From: Harmothoe impar
Lineage: Eukaryota > Annelida > Polychaeta > Phyllodocida > Polynoidae
Direction: 5' to 3'
NCBI GenBank assembly: GCA_947462335.1
Contig: OX381717.1
Coordinates: forward strand, 43,939,523-44,003,522
DNA: 64,000 bases
Shown here: positions 49,001 to 62,522 of the stretch, one piece after another
How positions within the stretch are numbered: the stretch's first letter is position 1
Layout of the letters: each line of letters opens with the position of its first letter
Notes under the pieces: model-generated
What the model was told of the DNA's origin: nothing
Seen by the model: the letters and a program-made list of their open reading frames with translations, nothing else
Database searches by the model: none
Made by a program: the position numbers and the translations under genes

Positions 49001-52000
49001 TGCATCATGCTGACAAAGGGCATAGCGCATTATGTAAGGCACTATGCGGCCCTTAAAGGGTCCAATGGCTAAACCACGGTCACTGCCAATGTCATAGATA
49101 AGTACAACGTAGGGCTGGAGGATCGGCATGGTGCTTGGATGCAGCACTCGTGCAAATGAAATAATGACATAATACATGAACGATATGCTGCCGTCTAAAG
49201 ACTTACTGGTGCGGTAACCCTTTCAGTTTAAGGACGTCATGCTGCTAAAAGATGACATTTGTCGCCATGATGCACCAGTGCAGCCCAGCGAGTAACACGC
49301 CAGTGCTGAAATGGTGCATCATGCCGACCCTTCGGGAATGTCTCGGCCCCATAGGGTCGGCATGTTGCTTGAGTGTAACTCACCAGGGCTGCATTCATGT
49401 ATAATGACGACCAATAGCATGATGCATTAATGCATTGTAGCGTCCTTAAAGGGTTAAGTCCTGTTACGACTAAGGGCATAGATCAGCATAATGTAGGCTA
49501 GAAGTACATGGGATATAGATAGTGATAATTGTATAATCATTGGTTCAAACACGCGTGTACCGAACCGATCACTACTTGTCAATGTCATCATAAAATATGT
49601 TGTATGGGAAGTTATACACTGAAAGATAAACACCCCGATTAACCCATGTATAGCGGTAGATAAAATCATCAATATGAGTCGAGAAACTGATGGGCATAAT
49701 CATTTAGAATGTAAAATGTAAGCTACCGTATTCAATGTGAGAAGCTCCCATCTCGTTTTCCGGCATTTATTTAGACTTAAAAGACCCTTGAAAATTATCA
49801 AATTTTATTCTCAAATTTAAACACTAATTATTCGATTTTTATCTTTATAAAACAGTGATGTTGTAAATGCACATAACAGCTGAGAACTCCATTTTGATGT
49901 GTTTAAAAGGAATTAAGAATTAACCGATTTTTATGCTATGACTTTCCAGACTGTCCTTCACCCAAACTGCTCGGCTCCAGATGCTGGCCCCAACTGCTCC
50001 AGCTGGGCACCTTTTGGTGAGTTTTCTTAAATCTTTATTACTGGACATCGATTCTCTGTCTCTTTGTAGCTCTATAGTGACCGATGCCCAGTTTTATACT
50101 TCAGACCAGTGGCTCATTTTGGCTGTTATTCGCCTCACAGATTGCTCCTAGGGCAAAATCCTGACTAGGTGTCAATATATTCTCTATGCCAATGTGTAAT
50201 ATGAGGGTAGAAAACAGTGGAACCTCAGTTAGAAAAAATCCTACTGAACAGTTTTTGAGAAAATTATGGTTTTGTTGCCTTTTTTTGCTGTTTTTAGTAC
50301 ATTTCCTACATAACCCGTGAACGTCAGCATTTCTCAATTTTCAGGTATTTAGAATTAGAATTTGACATTTTTTTATTCGCAGTAGGATTCCTGAATACCG
50401 AGCCATTCTACACAGGGTGTTATTTTGAAAAAATATAAATCATTTGATAGTGTATTTGGTCTCCTAAATAGAGGGAGTTTGGTCATGGTTTAATTGATTG
50501 TTGACAATCCAGTCAAGGGCTATTAGGTTCAGTTCAGTGCAAGTTGCAAAACAAGTGACTTGCACTTTTTAACTTGACCTCATGTCCACTATGTAGGTCT
50601 TCACTATGCATGGGTCTATCCAGAGTCCATCAATGGGATCACGCATGGAGGCAGATTCCGCAGCTTTTGGCGAGAAAAAAGTTCAAAATCGCAAAAAGTG
50701 AAATTCGCCTAGAAAACCCCTATTTGGCGAGAAAAAAGTTCAAAATCGCAAAAAAAAGTAAAATTTGCCTAAAAACCCCCTATTTGGCGAGAAAAAAGTT
50801 CAAAATTGCAAAAAAGTGAAATTTGCCTAAAAACACCTGATTTGGCGAGAAAAAAGTTCAAAATCACAAAAAAGTGAAATTTGCATAAAAACCCCCTATT
50901 TGGCGAGAAAAAAGTTCAAAATCGCAAAAAAGTGAAATTTGCCTAAAAAACCCCTATTTGGCGAGAAAATGTTCAAAATCGCAAAAAAGTGAAATTTGCC
51001 TAAAAACCCCCGATTTGGCGAGAAAAAAGTTCAAAATCGCAAAAAAGTAAAATTTGCCTAAAAAACCCCTATTTGGCGAGAAAAAAGTTCAAAATCGCAA
51101 AAAAGTGAAATTTGCCTAAAAACCCCCTATTTGGCGAGAAAAAAATTCAAAATTGCAAAAAAGGGAAATTTGCTTTAAAAAAAACCTATTTGGCGAGGAA
51201 AAAAGTTCAAAATCGCAAAAAAGTAAAATTTGCTTAAAAACCCCCTATTTGGCGAGAAAAAAAGTTAAAAATCGCAAAAAAGTGAAATTTGCCTAAAAAC
51301 CCCCTATGACTGTAGCATGAATGCAGACACTCATGGACACAGACTCATGTACACCCACACAGCCATACACATAGGCATGAACATGGCCTTCTCCTTCATA
51401 TAGCAACCTATGTATTTCTACTTTGATGAGACTGAATATAGATTTCTGTTAGAAGGACTCTGATACATGGATGTCGATGTCCAGTTTTAGATATATACCC
51501 ATATAGTGCATTGGAGTGCTATAATGTTGGACTGCTGTATATTTAAAAAAATAATAAATTTAAATATCCTTTTGGTGTGTAATTACCCTGTGACACTTCT
51601 CCTTTGTATACTTTTGTTAAACCCTTTAAAAGAACGACATGTCGCTAAAAGACAGTACTCTAGTATACTTCCTAAAACCCCTCACATAGGCCGCATCCCC
51701 AATCTTAGGAGAACCTAAAAGCCGCACTGGGATTCTAACTCTTGAACGAGCAGCAGCTTCTATGCAAGAATAGGAGGGGGGGGGAGAGTTTTTGAAATAA
51801 AAATAATTAAACTTGGTTTGTGCTGTATTTCAGATGGCGACAACTTCAAGGAGTTGCTAGGTAGTCTGGACTATGCCTACCTGGTGTCTTACGCTATCGG
51901 TATGTTCATTAGGTAAGTGTTATGTGATAAATATTACCCTAAATTTTCGCATATAAGCCTAATTCGTGTATAAGCTGCACCTAGACTTTGGGAATATCCT

Positions 52001-55000
52001 GTATTAAAGCCTCACAGGGGGTCAATTTAGTACTGTAGTATACATCTAAAAACTCTGTCCTGATCATATTTTATAAGCTACACTGGCGATCTGACTTGCA
52101 TACAGGCCGTGGCCTATAGGCATGCATTTACGAGATTGGTAACCCTTTTAATGAGAGCTGACTTAAACTAGAATTCACCATCCCCTTTGTCGTCATGATG
52201 CATGAATGCAGCCCTAGCGAGTAATTCGCCAGGGCTACATCCCTGCATATCATATTACCGTTTCTTTTGTATAATGCATTTGCAATACTTACAGTGGACA
52301 GGTGGCCGAGCGGATGGATCTACGATACTTCTTAACGTTCGGTATGATCAGTTCTGGCCTCACGACAGCTCTGTTTGGGTTTGGCCGTTACTGGAACATT
52401 CATTCTCTGCCCTACTATATTATAATTCAGGTAAATCTACTTTCATAAAACTTTAAAAAAAAGTAAATAGGCAGAAGTACGCCTAGTCTATTTCCGTGTT
52501 AGTTTTATTTCTGTGACGGTTGAAAACGGTAACTGTCATTGAGTGGTAGCATTTGTGCTAAAAAGTCCCTCTCTTCAATGTTGCCCAGTCATAAATTATT
52601 TTCTTTAATAGATTTCATGTAAGATTGTTCTACAAAAATCATTCTCACCAATAATCAATTTCTAGTACCATAGAATTAATGATGAGATGGCCGCTTATGT
52701 CCCTTTAATATTACTGGAGATGCATGGGCTCCTAGACAAATTATTTTGTATGATCAAAATTAGCTTGGTTGATTAAAATAAGTTTGGATGATCAAAATTA
52801 GTTTGGCTGATCAGCCAAAGCAGTCATTTAGTTTTAATACATGTAATCAAGATAAAAATCCTTTATACAGTGTGCCTCGGGACTTCTCTCATCCACGGGA
52901 TGGCCGGCGGTTGTCGCATCTGTTGCCAACTGGTTCGGCAAAGGACGGTGAGTAAAGTGTTATGCATGGTATCAAGTATTATGGCTGTTTGTTGAATGCA
53001 AATCCATGAATCATGAAGATTTTAAAAATGTTAAAAAGTAAAATAAAAATGAATTATATGTGATTAAAATTGTGACATGACATGATTTTGCCATGAGTTG
53101 GTGTAATTTTGTACATGGTCCTCAATCTTTTAGTGGGAACCCGACATGGCAATTTGTCTTTTTATTTTGGGCGGTTATCAATTCTGGACATAAACCTCGA
53201 TTACAGACGCAAAAGCATTTGACAAAAATGTATTCAAAAAATGAAAGAATAAAAATTAATTTTTAAATAATAAAATGGTTAGAAGCAGGAGTCATACGCT
53301 TGGTTCATGTATTGATTACTACGGGGCACCACCTACCCTCTCCTCACCTGTGCCCAGGTATAACTGGGTCACAGCTGATCTCCCCTCTCAGGCAGACAAA
53401 CAGGGCAGCCAGGCAGCTGGCTTCATTATTTCTTTTTTCTTTTTCTGTAACTGTTATTTTTATTAAATGTTAATAAATAGGCCGGTGTGTGTATGTTTCA
53501 CACGGGCCCAAGACGCTATCATCGTTCATCGTCTTGTTCCCCTCCTCATATCAATATGTAATTCATTTAAAAAAAATGAATTTAAAAATATAAAATTACA
53601 GACGGGGCCTCATTATGGGAATCTGGAACTGCCACACGTCGGTGGGTAACATCCTCGGGGCGGTCATAGCGGGAGCCTTTGTGTCCTTCAACTGGGGCCT
53701 GTCCTTCATCGTGCCCGGAATCATCATCGCCAGTGCCGGAGTCATCTGTTTCTTCTTCCTTGTGCCAAGTGAGTATTTATATAATGTAAAACCTCACATA
53801 TAAGCCAACTGTCAGCCGATCGTATAGGCCGCACCGGCGATCTAACTCCCGTAGATCGTTTGAATATATCGAAACCACTGTTTTTTTTTGTAGTGATTTG
53901 TATATTATGACAACACCCAAATTGTCAGTCACAATAACATGCCTCTTGTTCCTTTCAGAACCTGACGTGGAAAATTCTCCCAAACCTGACTACTCTGGCG
54001 TGAGTAGAAGTTAACATGTTACCATGAAAGACTATTCAGAAACCTTTATGGCCCCACCCTGAATAGACTTGTCTGTTTGGGGTTGGTATGTCGTGATCAA
54101 TTTGAACCTTTAGGGGGGGAAGTGTGGACCCCTTTTCGAAAGAAAAAAAGTCAGCGGGCTCGCATGGAAATATTACCGACCCCCGCGATCCCCCATTTGT
54201 GAAAAAATACCACTCCTAGACAAATTATTTTGTATGATCAAAAATGATGAAGTAAAAATGGTTGGCAGGTTTGCGAACTGATGCGAGGCATTGAATGCTG
54301 CACTGGCGAGTTACTCGCCAGTACTGCATTTATGCGTCATGACGAGCAAGGGCATGACGCATTAATGCGTTATGCTGTCCTTAAAGGGTTAAAGGACATG
54401 ATGAACTTTTCCTGCTTGAATCATACTGGATCCTGGGCTATTTTACTTAATTTAAAATTTCAATGAAGGTTGATTTTAATTCTGAGATATAAATAACCCC
54501 TACTTTCAGATACATCATTATAACCTTTCGGCCACGTCGCTTTCCTTAGATCTGGTAAGGTCAAATTCACAGTGCATTGTTTGTCTGAATTTGAGCCCAA
54601 GCCGCACTCTCTACACCCCTGCTATGTTGGACTGAATGCTGACTTTGCTAAGGGAGTGATCATTTTAAAACAACAGTGGGGTGAGATCAAAATTCCGTGC
54701 AGATGTGTGATCATTTTTTTTACACCTTCAGTCCCTAAAGGGGGTCAAAATATTCCGCCCAACGGGTCGAAAATCATTTGCACACAGCGTCTTATGCATG
54801 GTAATGCCCCTCCGTCCCCAAAAGGGGATAAAAAGCCAAATTGTCCCCTCCCCCAGTCAAGGAAACCGCATTTTTTACTACCCCCCGTTGTTAAAAAAGT
54901 GGTCACTCCCTATAAATTATGTAGCAGCGAAACTGTGCATCATACATCTCAACACCTGGTTGACGACTAGGAAATCCCAAAGGCAAACCCTATCTTATTC

Positions 55001-58000
55001 TGAGGTTACCGGTACTGCCCGAAATTCCTTTTCTAGTTTATTTTCGACTCAGGGCTGCATATTTCACTTTCTGAGGTCAGTATCATCAGATAACCTACGC
55101 CTCTTCAGGGTGTATGCAATATAACCACCGCTCTACCTCACCAAAATGTCTATAATCCAAGTAAATCACTAGCGCTCAAAGGGTCCTGGTCCTTTCTGAA
55201 GTAAATCACGGTTACTCGCCAGGGCTTCATTTATGCATCATGCCGACGCTGTGGGAGTGTATCAGCCTCATACTTAAGGGGTTGATATTTGTGTACATTG
55301 CAAAAACACTTTCTGCTTGAGCTATTATCTAATCCCCATGCATTTCCTCGACAAGCATTTGGTGAGAGGGCAAACATCATCATCAGAAAGGATATAATGC
55401 CATGCTAATTCTACAATTATTTAGCTGTTTATTGACATGTATTACCAAGGTTTTTTCTTTAAAAAAAAAGTCTATCGATCGAGAATCCATCCTTATAAAT
55501 GGTACCGGTAAAATATTGTACTTTAGAAACCTTATAAATGGATATGTTGAGCATGAAGAGGTTCTATTTAATTTGCGACAAAATTGATATATATCATCAG
55601 CTTAAATTGTAAATGAGCTATATCATGAGGTTTCAATGAAAATATAAAATAGATAGATAAAATAGTTATAAATTTTTCGGTTTGTGTGCATGTCCCAGGA
55701 TGAAGAGGAGGAACAAGAGACACCACTTATTGAGCGTAGGGAAGAGAGAGCCATCACCTTTTTCAGTGCCCTTAAAATACCGGTAAGCATTCATCCCATA
55801 TTTTCCTCCTATCATTTCTGAAAGGGGCATTACATAGTATGAGTTACAATGCAGACTTTCTTTTTTCATTATCTATTTTTCATTATCACACTCGTATTTA
55901 TAAACTGCAGCCCAAACGTAAGTGAATTGTATAAACTGTACAGGGGATTTGATTCATAATATAGTCATTTAGCACTATATCATATATTTCTGAAAGCTCT
56001 TGTATAATAATCTGCACCCTACATTGGCATTTTTGTTTGCAAATTAAAACTGAGTCCAATTTGCGGGCAGGTTGTGCCTTCTACGCGCAACTTTATAATA
56101 GTGTCCAATTGTAAAAGATTATTGACTCAGGGTAACTGAGTAATACTAAACGACCCAACCAAGGTTTAAGACGTTTTTGTTACATAGGAGAATGTCTATC
56201 ATTCAGCCTGTGTTATAGATAGACATCAGATGACCAAGGGATAGATGGGCAAGATCGGGGGACAAATGTTTCCTTCGAAAAGAAATCAAATATCTCTTTT
56301 TTTCAATATGATATTGAACTGCGATCTTTCGACATAAATTTCTCTCTTTCGCATAAACTCTTAACTACTGTTAAATTGCTACCCTCTAAATGAAAGCCAC
56401 ATAGGGTTCAATGTTAAACCAAAGATAGAAATCACATTTTCAGCCACACAGTTCCATATTTCTCTCTTTACATGCAGAAATGCCATCTTGTACAGTAGAA
56501 ATACCCTCCAACACACAGTAAAGAACCATCTAGCTACTTTAATTCAAATTTAAATTAAAGACACCAACACAGTGCAACAGTAGACAAATATTATAGTTCC
56601 TGTTGCAACCATCATGTAGATGGTGGCGCCACTGCAACTTCTTGTGCACTCCGAGAACTGCGCGAGACAACACGAGAGTTGCCAGCCACAACGTCAGGAT
56701 ATAAGGAGTGTTTAAAAATACCCTCATGATAATAGAAAAAAACATCTACCTTATTTAAATTAGATTTATATATTCTCCCCCCCCCCCATAAACAAAAGCT
56801 TTTTAGTTCTCTTTCCACCCGTCAAAGATATGGTGGCGCCACTAGCAGTTCTCGTACTCCGCGAGAATTCAATAAGACAGCACGAGATTTCCACAGTGGC
56901 AGCATGAAAGGAGTGCAGAGCGAAATTGTACCACCCATATCTTCGCCGTTTATGGTCAGACCGACTTGTTTTTTGACAGGAACAGAAGGCGGTACATGCC
57001 CGCAGCCTGCAACTGTCGCCCACACCCACCTGCACTCCCACACCCATCTACTCTCCCACACCCACCTGCTCACCCACACCCACCTGCTGGCCTGAAATGA
57101 AATAACATACATGTATGACACATGACTTGAGGGTACTTTTTAACAAGGAATCCATTTCTGATGCCAGAATTGACCAACAAATGATTATAAGGGAGTACAA
57201 TATTTAAGTACATGATAAGCTACAGATCCAGCTTACCCTGAGTCATCTGTGAGGCCACTCACACGCTCAATCTTTTGAAAACATATATCGCTAAATGCAG
57301 CTTTCGTTGGTTTCAGGGCGTGATCGAGTTCTCGCTGTGTTTATTCTTCTCTAAGCTGGTGAGCTATACCTTCCTCTTCTGGTTGCCAACATACATCAGT
57401 AAAACATGTAAGTCTATTTCTATAACACGTATTAAATATTTCTAATAAAACGTTTTTAATATTATGGGTTACTTACAAATGTTTGCTCTCTAGGGATGGG
57501 GGAGATGGGTGGTAGGGGATTTCGAAGCAAGCGAACAGACATTTTTCTGTCCAAGCTACTCAAACGGGATGAATTCTTTTTTTGCCCTCCCCTTTGAACT
57601 ATGGCAGTGCCCTGCCTGACATACATATTTTGCCTCTCCCCCCCCCCCCCCCCAATGTAGAAGGGTTAAAATTGTTCAGGATAATTTTGTTAGATATTGA
57701 CCGCTCCCTAAAAATATTATGCCAGATACGTATGAATTATTGAAAAATAGAAAGGGAAAAAAAGTAATATATCTTCAGAACTGATCTGGTGAGTTATTTT
57801 GGCATGTTCATGACAGTGGAGTAGAGAGGAAAGTAAAGATCACAGAAGAAATAGAAGTATATCTAAACTTATGAAATTATGCTTTTTTCCCCCTCACAGC
57901 TAAACTAGACCCACAACACGCCGCAGATCTTTCCACAACGTTTGACTTTGGAGGTGCATTCGGTGAGTTTGACAATCTTTTTTTAAAAAAAAGGATTCTT

Positions 58001-61000
58001 TCAAAACCACCTACAGGGCATGATACAGTAAATTCTTGCAAATTCTTGCGTATTACCTGCATCTTGCGTATTACCTACATTCGCGTATTACCCACACATA
58101 GAGTTCAAGAACATTGTATATACAGTAAATTCTTGCAAATTCTTGCGTATTACCTGCATCTTGCATATTACCTACATTCGCGTATTACCCACACGTAGAG
58201 TTCATGAAAATTGTATAACCTGTACCTATGGTTTAAAAGATTTGGTTTGGTTTGCGTATGCGGTACTGTATAAGCCCCGGCTAGTACGGGAGTCAGATCA
58301 GCCGTACGGCTTATAGGATCGGCCCAGAGTCAGGGTGCGGCTTATACGTGAGCTTTTGCTACTATGGTACAGTAGTAAAGTCACCATAATTAGATTGCCA
58401 TTGCGGCTTATAGGATCGGCCCAAACTCTAGGTGCGGCTTATACGCAAGTTAGACTTATACGCGAGGTTTTACGGTAGTTGACATGTGTATTCTACTGCA
58501 GGAGGTATACTGGCGGGACTGGTCTCAGACTATATCGGTGGTCGGGCCACAGTCTGTGCTGTCATGCTGTCCTTAGCAGCACCAATGGTAAGTTAGAAGT
58601 GTTTGTAAAAAAAATCACATGAAAGACCACCATACTTATTACAGCAACTGAAAAAGGCAAATAATTTTTATTTTAAAAAAAACATATTAAAAAAAAAGAA
58701 AAAAAAAGAAATAGAGATACTACCGCATGTAGTGTATAAACTGTTAAGTTGTAGACAATACTTGTAGAAACTGAGCTTTAAGAAATCAATGTTGTATATG
58801 TACTTAATTCTCTACCTATTTATTGGTATAAAAATATGATGAAATAATATTTTTTTGAAACCTCTTTTTGTCCACAGATGTTTATTTATGAGGCTTATGG
58901 CCAACTGCATGGACTTGCAGTTAATATAGGTGAGTATCTGTATGTTAATAGTGATAACCGCATCAAATTACTCTTTGCAGCAATTCAATGATTGTGTTCG
59001 ACCCAAAATAACTGCACTTGCATTGATGTGCTCTCGCCTGATTCTTGAATGGTTTTAAACTGGGAATAAAATTACAATACAATAGCCACCACTTCCAGTG
59101 GGATGTCTTATCATTAACTTAGAATTATGAAAGACATATTTCAGTAGCACGCTTTAATACATTGTACAAATGTAGTAAGTAACATGTTACAAATTGGATA
59201 GTACCGTAGCTCTTTAATTTGGTGGGGTCTTTACCCCCAAGACAGGCGGTCATCCGAAGTCCTATTTTAATGCTTCAAATTTCAAGGACCCTCTAACCCA
59301 AGCGCTAAAAACCGGCGCTCTTTAAAAAAAAAAATCTTTAATTTTTTTAATTGAAAGCGGCTTTGTATTGCAGAGAATAGACTAAAGGCTCAATATACTC
59401 AACCAAATTTATATCTGAAAAGAATATTAAATAAAAGAAACAAAAGAACTCTATGGGCTAAATAAAAAAAAGTAAAAATTTCTTTGGCTCTTGTCTACAG
59501 TTATGCTGTTACTGGTTGGGATGTTGGTGAATGGACCGTATGCACTCATCACGACGGCCGTGTCGGCTGACCTTGGTACTCACCCCTCCCTACAGGGCAG
59601 TGCACGCGCCCTCGCCACAGTCACCGCCATTATCGATGGTACCGGTTCAATGGGTAAGTCACTTGTTTTATTTTTTACTATTCGCTACTTTTTGTAAAAG
59701 GCCTGCACTTGTTAAAGTATACTATAAACTCTTGCATATTGATGAAATACCTATAGCTTTTTCATAGAAGCAGGAAGATATTTAAATGTGTTTTTTTATC
59801 TTAAGGGATTTGAAATAAGTACAAAAATTAAAATCAACTTTCAGGAAGTAGGAAAGTAAAAATAATAAAATTGAAGGTTATGATTTATAATTCTAGTTCA
59901 GTCCACATAAATTGTGTGTGATACAATTCCAATATATTAAAATTACAGCACATACAAAATACAAATTATCTTTTATACTGAAAATAAATTTTCAATGATA
60001 TTCATTTTCAGGTGCTGCCCTGGGCCCACTTCTCACGGGCATAATCTCCAAATCGGGGTGGCGGAATGTCTTCTTCATGTTAATCGGTGCCGATGCGTGC
60101 GCCCTCCTGGTGAGTCTATATATCCGGTTCTCCCCGCAGCTTGGTCGGTTACAGAATGGCTGTTCTCCCCTTCACTATGCACGTCCGTCCCTCCGCTCCG
60201 TTGTTCAGATCCTAGCGCTTATATCCCTCAGCGGGCTTATATTGCGGGTTCTCATCGGCTGGTCCTAGCAGTCTTAGCTTGCTTGTTTAATTGGTCTAAT
60301 GGTGTCTAGGTGGTGTTGGTAGTACCTAGTGTTATTTTGGTTACAAAAGGTTGAATTTATGTTAAGTTGTAAGTTGGTTAATCATTGTCAAAAGCATGCT
60401 TAATGCCCGGTTAGCCTAAAAATGTCAAAATTCGAACGATTATCAAAGTTGAGTTACGCATGTGAATGTATAAATGTAAGCACAACTTTGAAAATCGTGT
60501 CATTTTTGACGTTTTTATTGCATGCGAGTAGTATTTACCCCCGTTTGGGGGGTTTTGCTTAAAGATAATGCAAGGTTACCGGTATAAACCAATATAATAA
60601 AAGTTTAAGCTTTAATGTTCAATGCATGTTGAGTTAACCTTAAGGGCAAGAATGTTGGTTCTGTTATGCTTATACTTATCCATTTATATGGTACTTTTGT
60701 TATGTAGTTATTGTGAGTGAAACCATGAGATAGTGCACTGCAGTTTTGCAGTAGAGGCATGTTGAAATGTCTGCGTACCCTAAAACATTACCCTTAACTT
60801 AAACCAACACCCGCCTACAACCTTAACAATTTAAACATATTTACACCAATATTTGATATGCAAAAGCCCACATACAAGCCGGCCTCTCCCACTACATTTT
60901 GACAAATCTTTAGGCCTAATTGCGTATAAAACATTGCCCCAAAAAACTTGAGGTTTTACGATTCATGTTTTGGAACAAATGTTGCATGATCACTTACTGG

Positions 61001-62522
61001 CTAATCATCGCTGACTTTCTAGAAAACAATAGTTTACCATGTAACATTTAACATGCATACAATATCATAGGCTGCTATCTCAAGGTTTGACTGATTTACA
61101 TTTCATGTTGAGTAGATTGTAATGGTAAAAGGTCGCATAATCCCACTGCCTCTAAGAAGATATGTTAACCCTTTTAAAGGCTGCATAGTGCATTAATGCG
61201 TTATGCCTTTTATCGCCATGACCTATTGGGAGTATATCAACCCGGCAGGGTCGACATAAGGCTTGAATGCAGCCCCCGCGAGTTACTCAACAGGACTGTA
61301 TTCATGCATTATGGCAACAAATGGCATAGTACATTTAAGCACTACATAGCCCCTAAAAGGTAAAGACAACACAGGTCAATATATTACAGTATACCCACCA
61401 AATAAAGATTACGGGTAGGTTAGGAAACCCGATAGAATAATATCGAAGGACTTTTTTAGTTGATTTTAATATGAAAAATGGTAAATAAAATCTTAATTGT
61501 TATTTAAAAAAAATTAAAACAAACAACTCTAAGAGCCAACACAGAACCAAAAATATATTTTTTATCCCTACCACGTATCAAGGTGGATAGACTGTAAGGG
61601 ATTTGAACCTGTATTGTTGAAACAATGTTACATATAAGTTTTTCGATTCCCCGGTGATTTGTCGAAACTAAGTTTATCCCGGCCAGCCTGTGCACCATCC
61701 CATATTGCGTAGTCTATAGATGCATATATTTACCCACCACCTGTTGTGCCATACCACAGCCATAATATGCATGTTTAGAATAAGTAGCTATTCACTGTAT
61801 TCAAAAAATATATATATTAAGAATGCAAGTTTCATAACCCCAGCATGAATATCGTCCATCGAGATAGGCTCACACACTGAAACAAAGTGATATATACCGT
61901 ATTCAACGTAATAAGCGCCCCCGCCCCCACTGGAAAACACATATTTTCAGTATTTTTAGGCTATTAAAACCTCAACTACTAGATTAAATGTCATTGAAAT
62001 ATACCAAAGGCGCTTATTACGTCAAATACGGTACAGCTTTTAGTATATAATCGCATACTGTGATAAAATAGTACTTCGATCTGAGGCATTATGTGTTACA
62101 ATCTTGATATATATCATGTTTTGTGTATTACAAAAGTAAGCATAATTTTAAATGCACTATTGTGCATGTATGCCATATCATACTGAATGTTAAAACAGTG
62201 TAACTGTTTTACACATGTTGAATTGTGAGTATATATCAATCATATTCTAAGCATACTGGTAGTTACATTTTACAGTGTTGTACAATTTTGTGCTGAAAAT
62301 AGCACACACCAGTATCTCCCATCTCCGTCGTACGTAACCCACATATTGTCATGCACATGCATGATATTACCGATACCGTCCAGATGACATCTAGCTTACC
62401 CGTGTCCCATTTGACTTTTTCTTTAGTTGCTGGCCCGTTTAGTATGGAAAGAAATTGTTGTGTGGCGTACACGGTCGGTCCCTTTTGATGTCCAACATGC
62501 TGAGAGCTCGGACTCTGCATGA
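41864..62522 (+). CDS. SLC37A2: SLC37A1/2-type glucose-6-phosphate : phosphate antiporter, 16 exons
   Basis: This is a major-facilitator protein of the organophosphate:phosphate antiporter family, placed in the ER membrane by family knowledge. Exons: to 42120, 44903-44984, 49950-50016, 51834-51912, 52295-52430, 52871-52947, 53602-53768, 53959-53999, 55699-55782, 57317-57407, 57900-57962, 58502-58587, 58878-58929, 59501-59653, 60012-60109 and 62427-62522. All phases agree and all borders are GT-AG. Key motifs: YHLSRKPISVVK after TM1, two NCS sequons in the first loop, NWFGKGRRGLIMGIWN, HTSVGNILG, an acidic central loop (DEEEEQETP), LVSYTFLFWLP, GLVSDYIGGRAT and NGPYALITTAVSADLGTH. From the ATG at 42053 the product is 479 residues, close to SLC37A1/2 lengths. 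An upstream in-frame ATG at 41864 would add 63 residues. A1 against A2 orthology cannot be settled here. Confidence 0.92.
42121..44902. other. SLC37A intron 1, no other gene
   Basis: It contains several C-runs (42618, 42712, 42977, 43055), G-runs, a TA microsatellite near 43583-43607 and a 37-bp direct duplication at 44602-44676 (unit includes TTCAAACAACGCTAAAAATC). No frame in it resembles a protein. Confidence 0.7.
45168..45541. mobile_element. GC-rich MITE, CAGGGGTAGACACTAAC family
   Basis: The ends are as in 12733-13097, with a partial duplication of the left tip (CGGGGTAGACAC). GTATG flanks both sides. It lies in SLC37A intron 2, preceded at 45006-45160 by a GTATAAGCCGCAC-type fragment. 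Confidence 0.85.
46060..46271. mobile_element. MITE with TACTGTAAACGTA ends
   Basis: TACTGTAAACGTA at the left faces TACGTTTACAGTA at the right. The interior repeats CGCGAAAAT-type motifs. It lies in SLC37A intron 2. Confidence 0.8.
47217..49457. repeat. Cluster of TTAACCCTTT (piggyBac-like) MITEs in SLC37A intron 2
   Basis: At least two full copies are clear: about 48384-48637 and 49207-49457. Ends of TTAACCCTTTAAGGACTGCA type face CCTTAAAGGGTTAA. Inside are mirrored CATGATGCATGAATGCA and GCCGACCCTT blocks. Partial copies fill much of the rest. The 47524-47750 stretch is a different element (AGGCCTAAAA ends). More copies: 52139-52260, 54276-54392, 55195-55285, 61160-61364. Confidence 0.75.
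50667..51306. repeat. 58-bp minisatellite in SLC37A intron 3, about 11 copies
   Basis: The unit begins TTTGGCGAGAAAAAAGTTCA and continues AAATCGCAAAAAAGTGAAAT to CCCCCTA. Copies start about every 57-60 bp from 50667. Variation is mostly in A-run length. Frames reading Lys-Ala-Arg-Lys repeats are not coding. Confidence 0.95.
54650..54912. mobile_element. G-run MITE, AAGGGAGTG family
   Basis: AAGGGAGTGATCATTTTAAA with CAACAGTGGGG at the left; CCCCCCGTTGTTAAAAAAGT then GGTCACTCCC at the right. It lies in SLC37A intron 8. Confidence 0.8.
56612..56905. repeat. Tandem pair of about 200-bp units
   Basis: ATGGTGGCGCCACT followed by CGAGAACT/CGAGAATT and ACACGAGA blocks occurs at 56619 and again at 56830. 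It lies in SLC37A intron 9. A CCCACACCCACCTGCTC-type short tandem repeat follows at 57012-57090. Confidence 0.6.
58028..58470. repeat. Duplicated CGTATTACC segment and GTATAAGCCGCAC-type remnants
   Basis: A block of about 93 bp (TACAGTAAATTCTTGCAAAT and on) occurs twice, at 58028 and 58121. It is followed by TATAAGCCCCGG / GCGGCTTATACG inverted motifs to 58470. It lies in SLC37A intron 11. Similar fragments occur at 45008, 51940, 53785 and 33611. Confidence 0.7.
60110..62426. other. SLC37A last intron, 2.3 kb
   Basis: No gene is seen. It contains a piggyBac-like MITE (61160-61364) and an element at about 61896-62033 with ends ACCGTATTCAACGTAATAAG and the inverse. Read-through of exon 15 into this intron gives an early non-homologous tail. 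Confidence 0.7.

Noticed and set aside
50574..50819. Lys-rich repeat frame
   Set aside because: It reads the intronic 58-bp minisatellite of SLC37A; A-run changes break the frame in later copies.
59995..60309. Extended frame through SLC37A exon 15 as an alternative C-terminus
   Set aside because: Past the donor at 60109 the residues lose family similarity, while 62427-62522 supplies the expected LLARLVWKEI ending in phase.
61580..61690. Minus-strand tRNA-like T-arm (GGTTCAAATCCC)
   Set aside because: No convincing acceptor stem or D-arm partner was found at the right distance.
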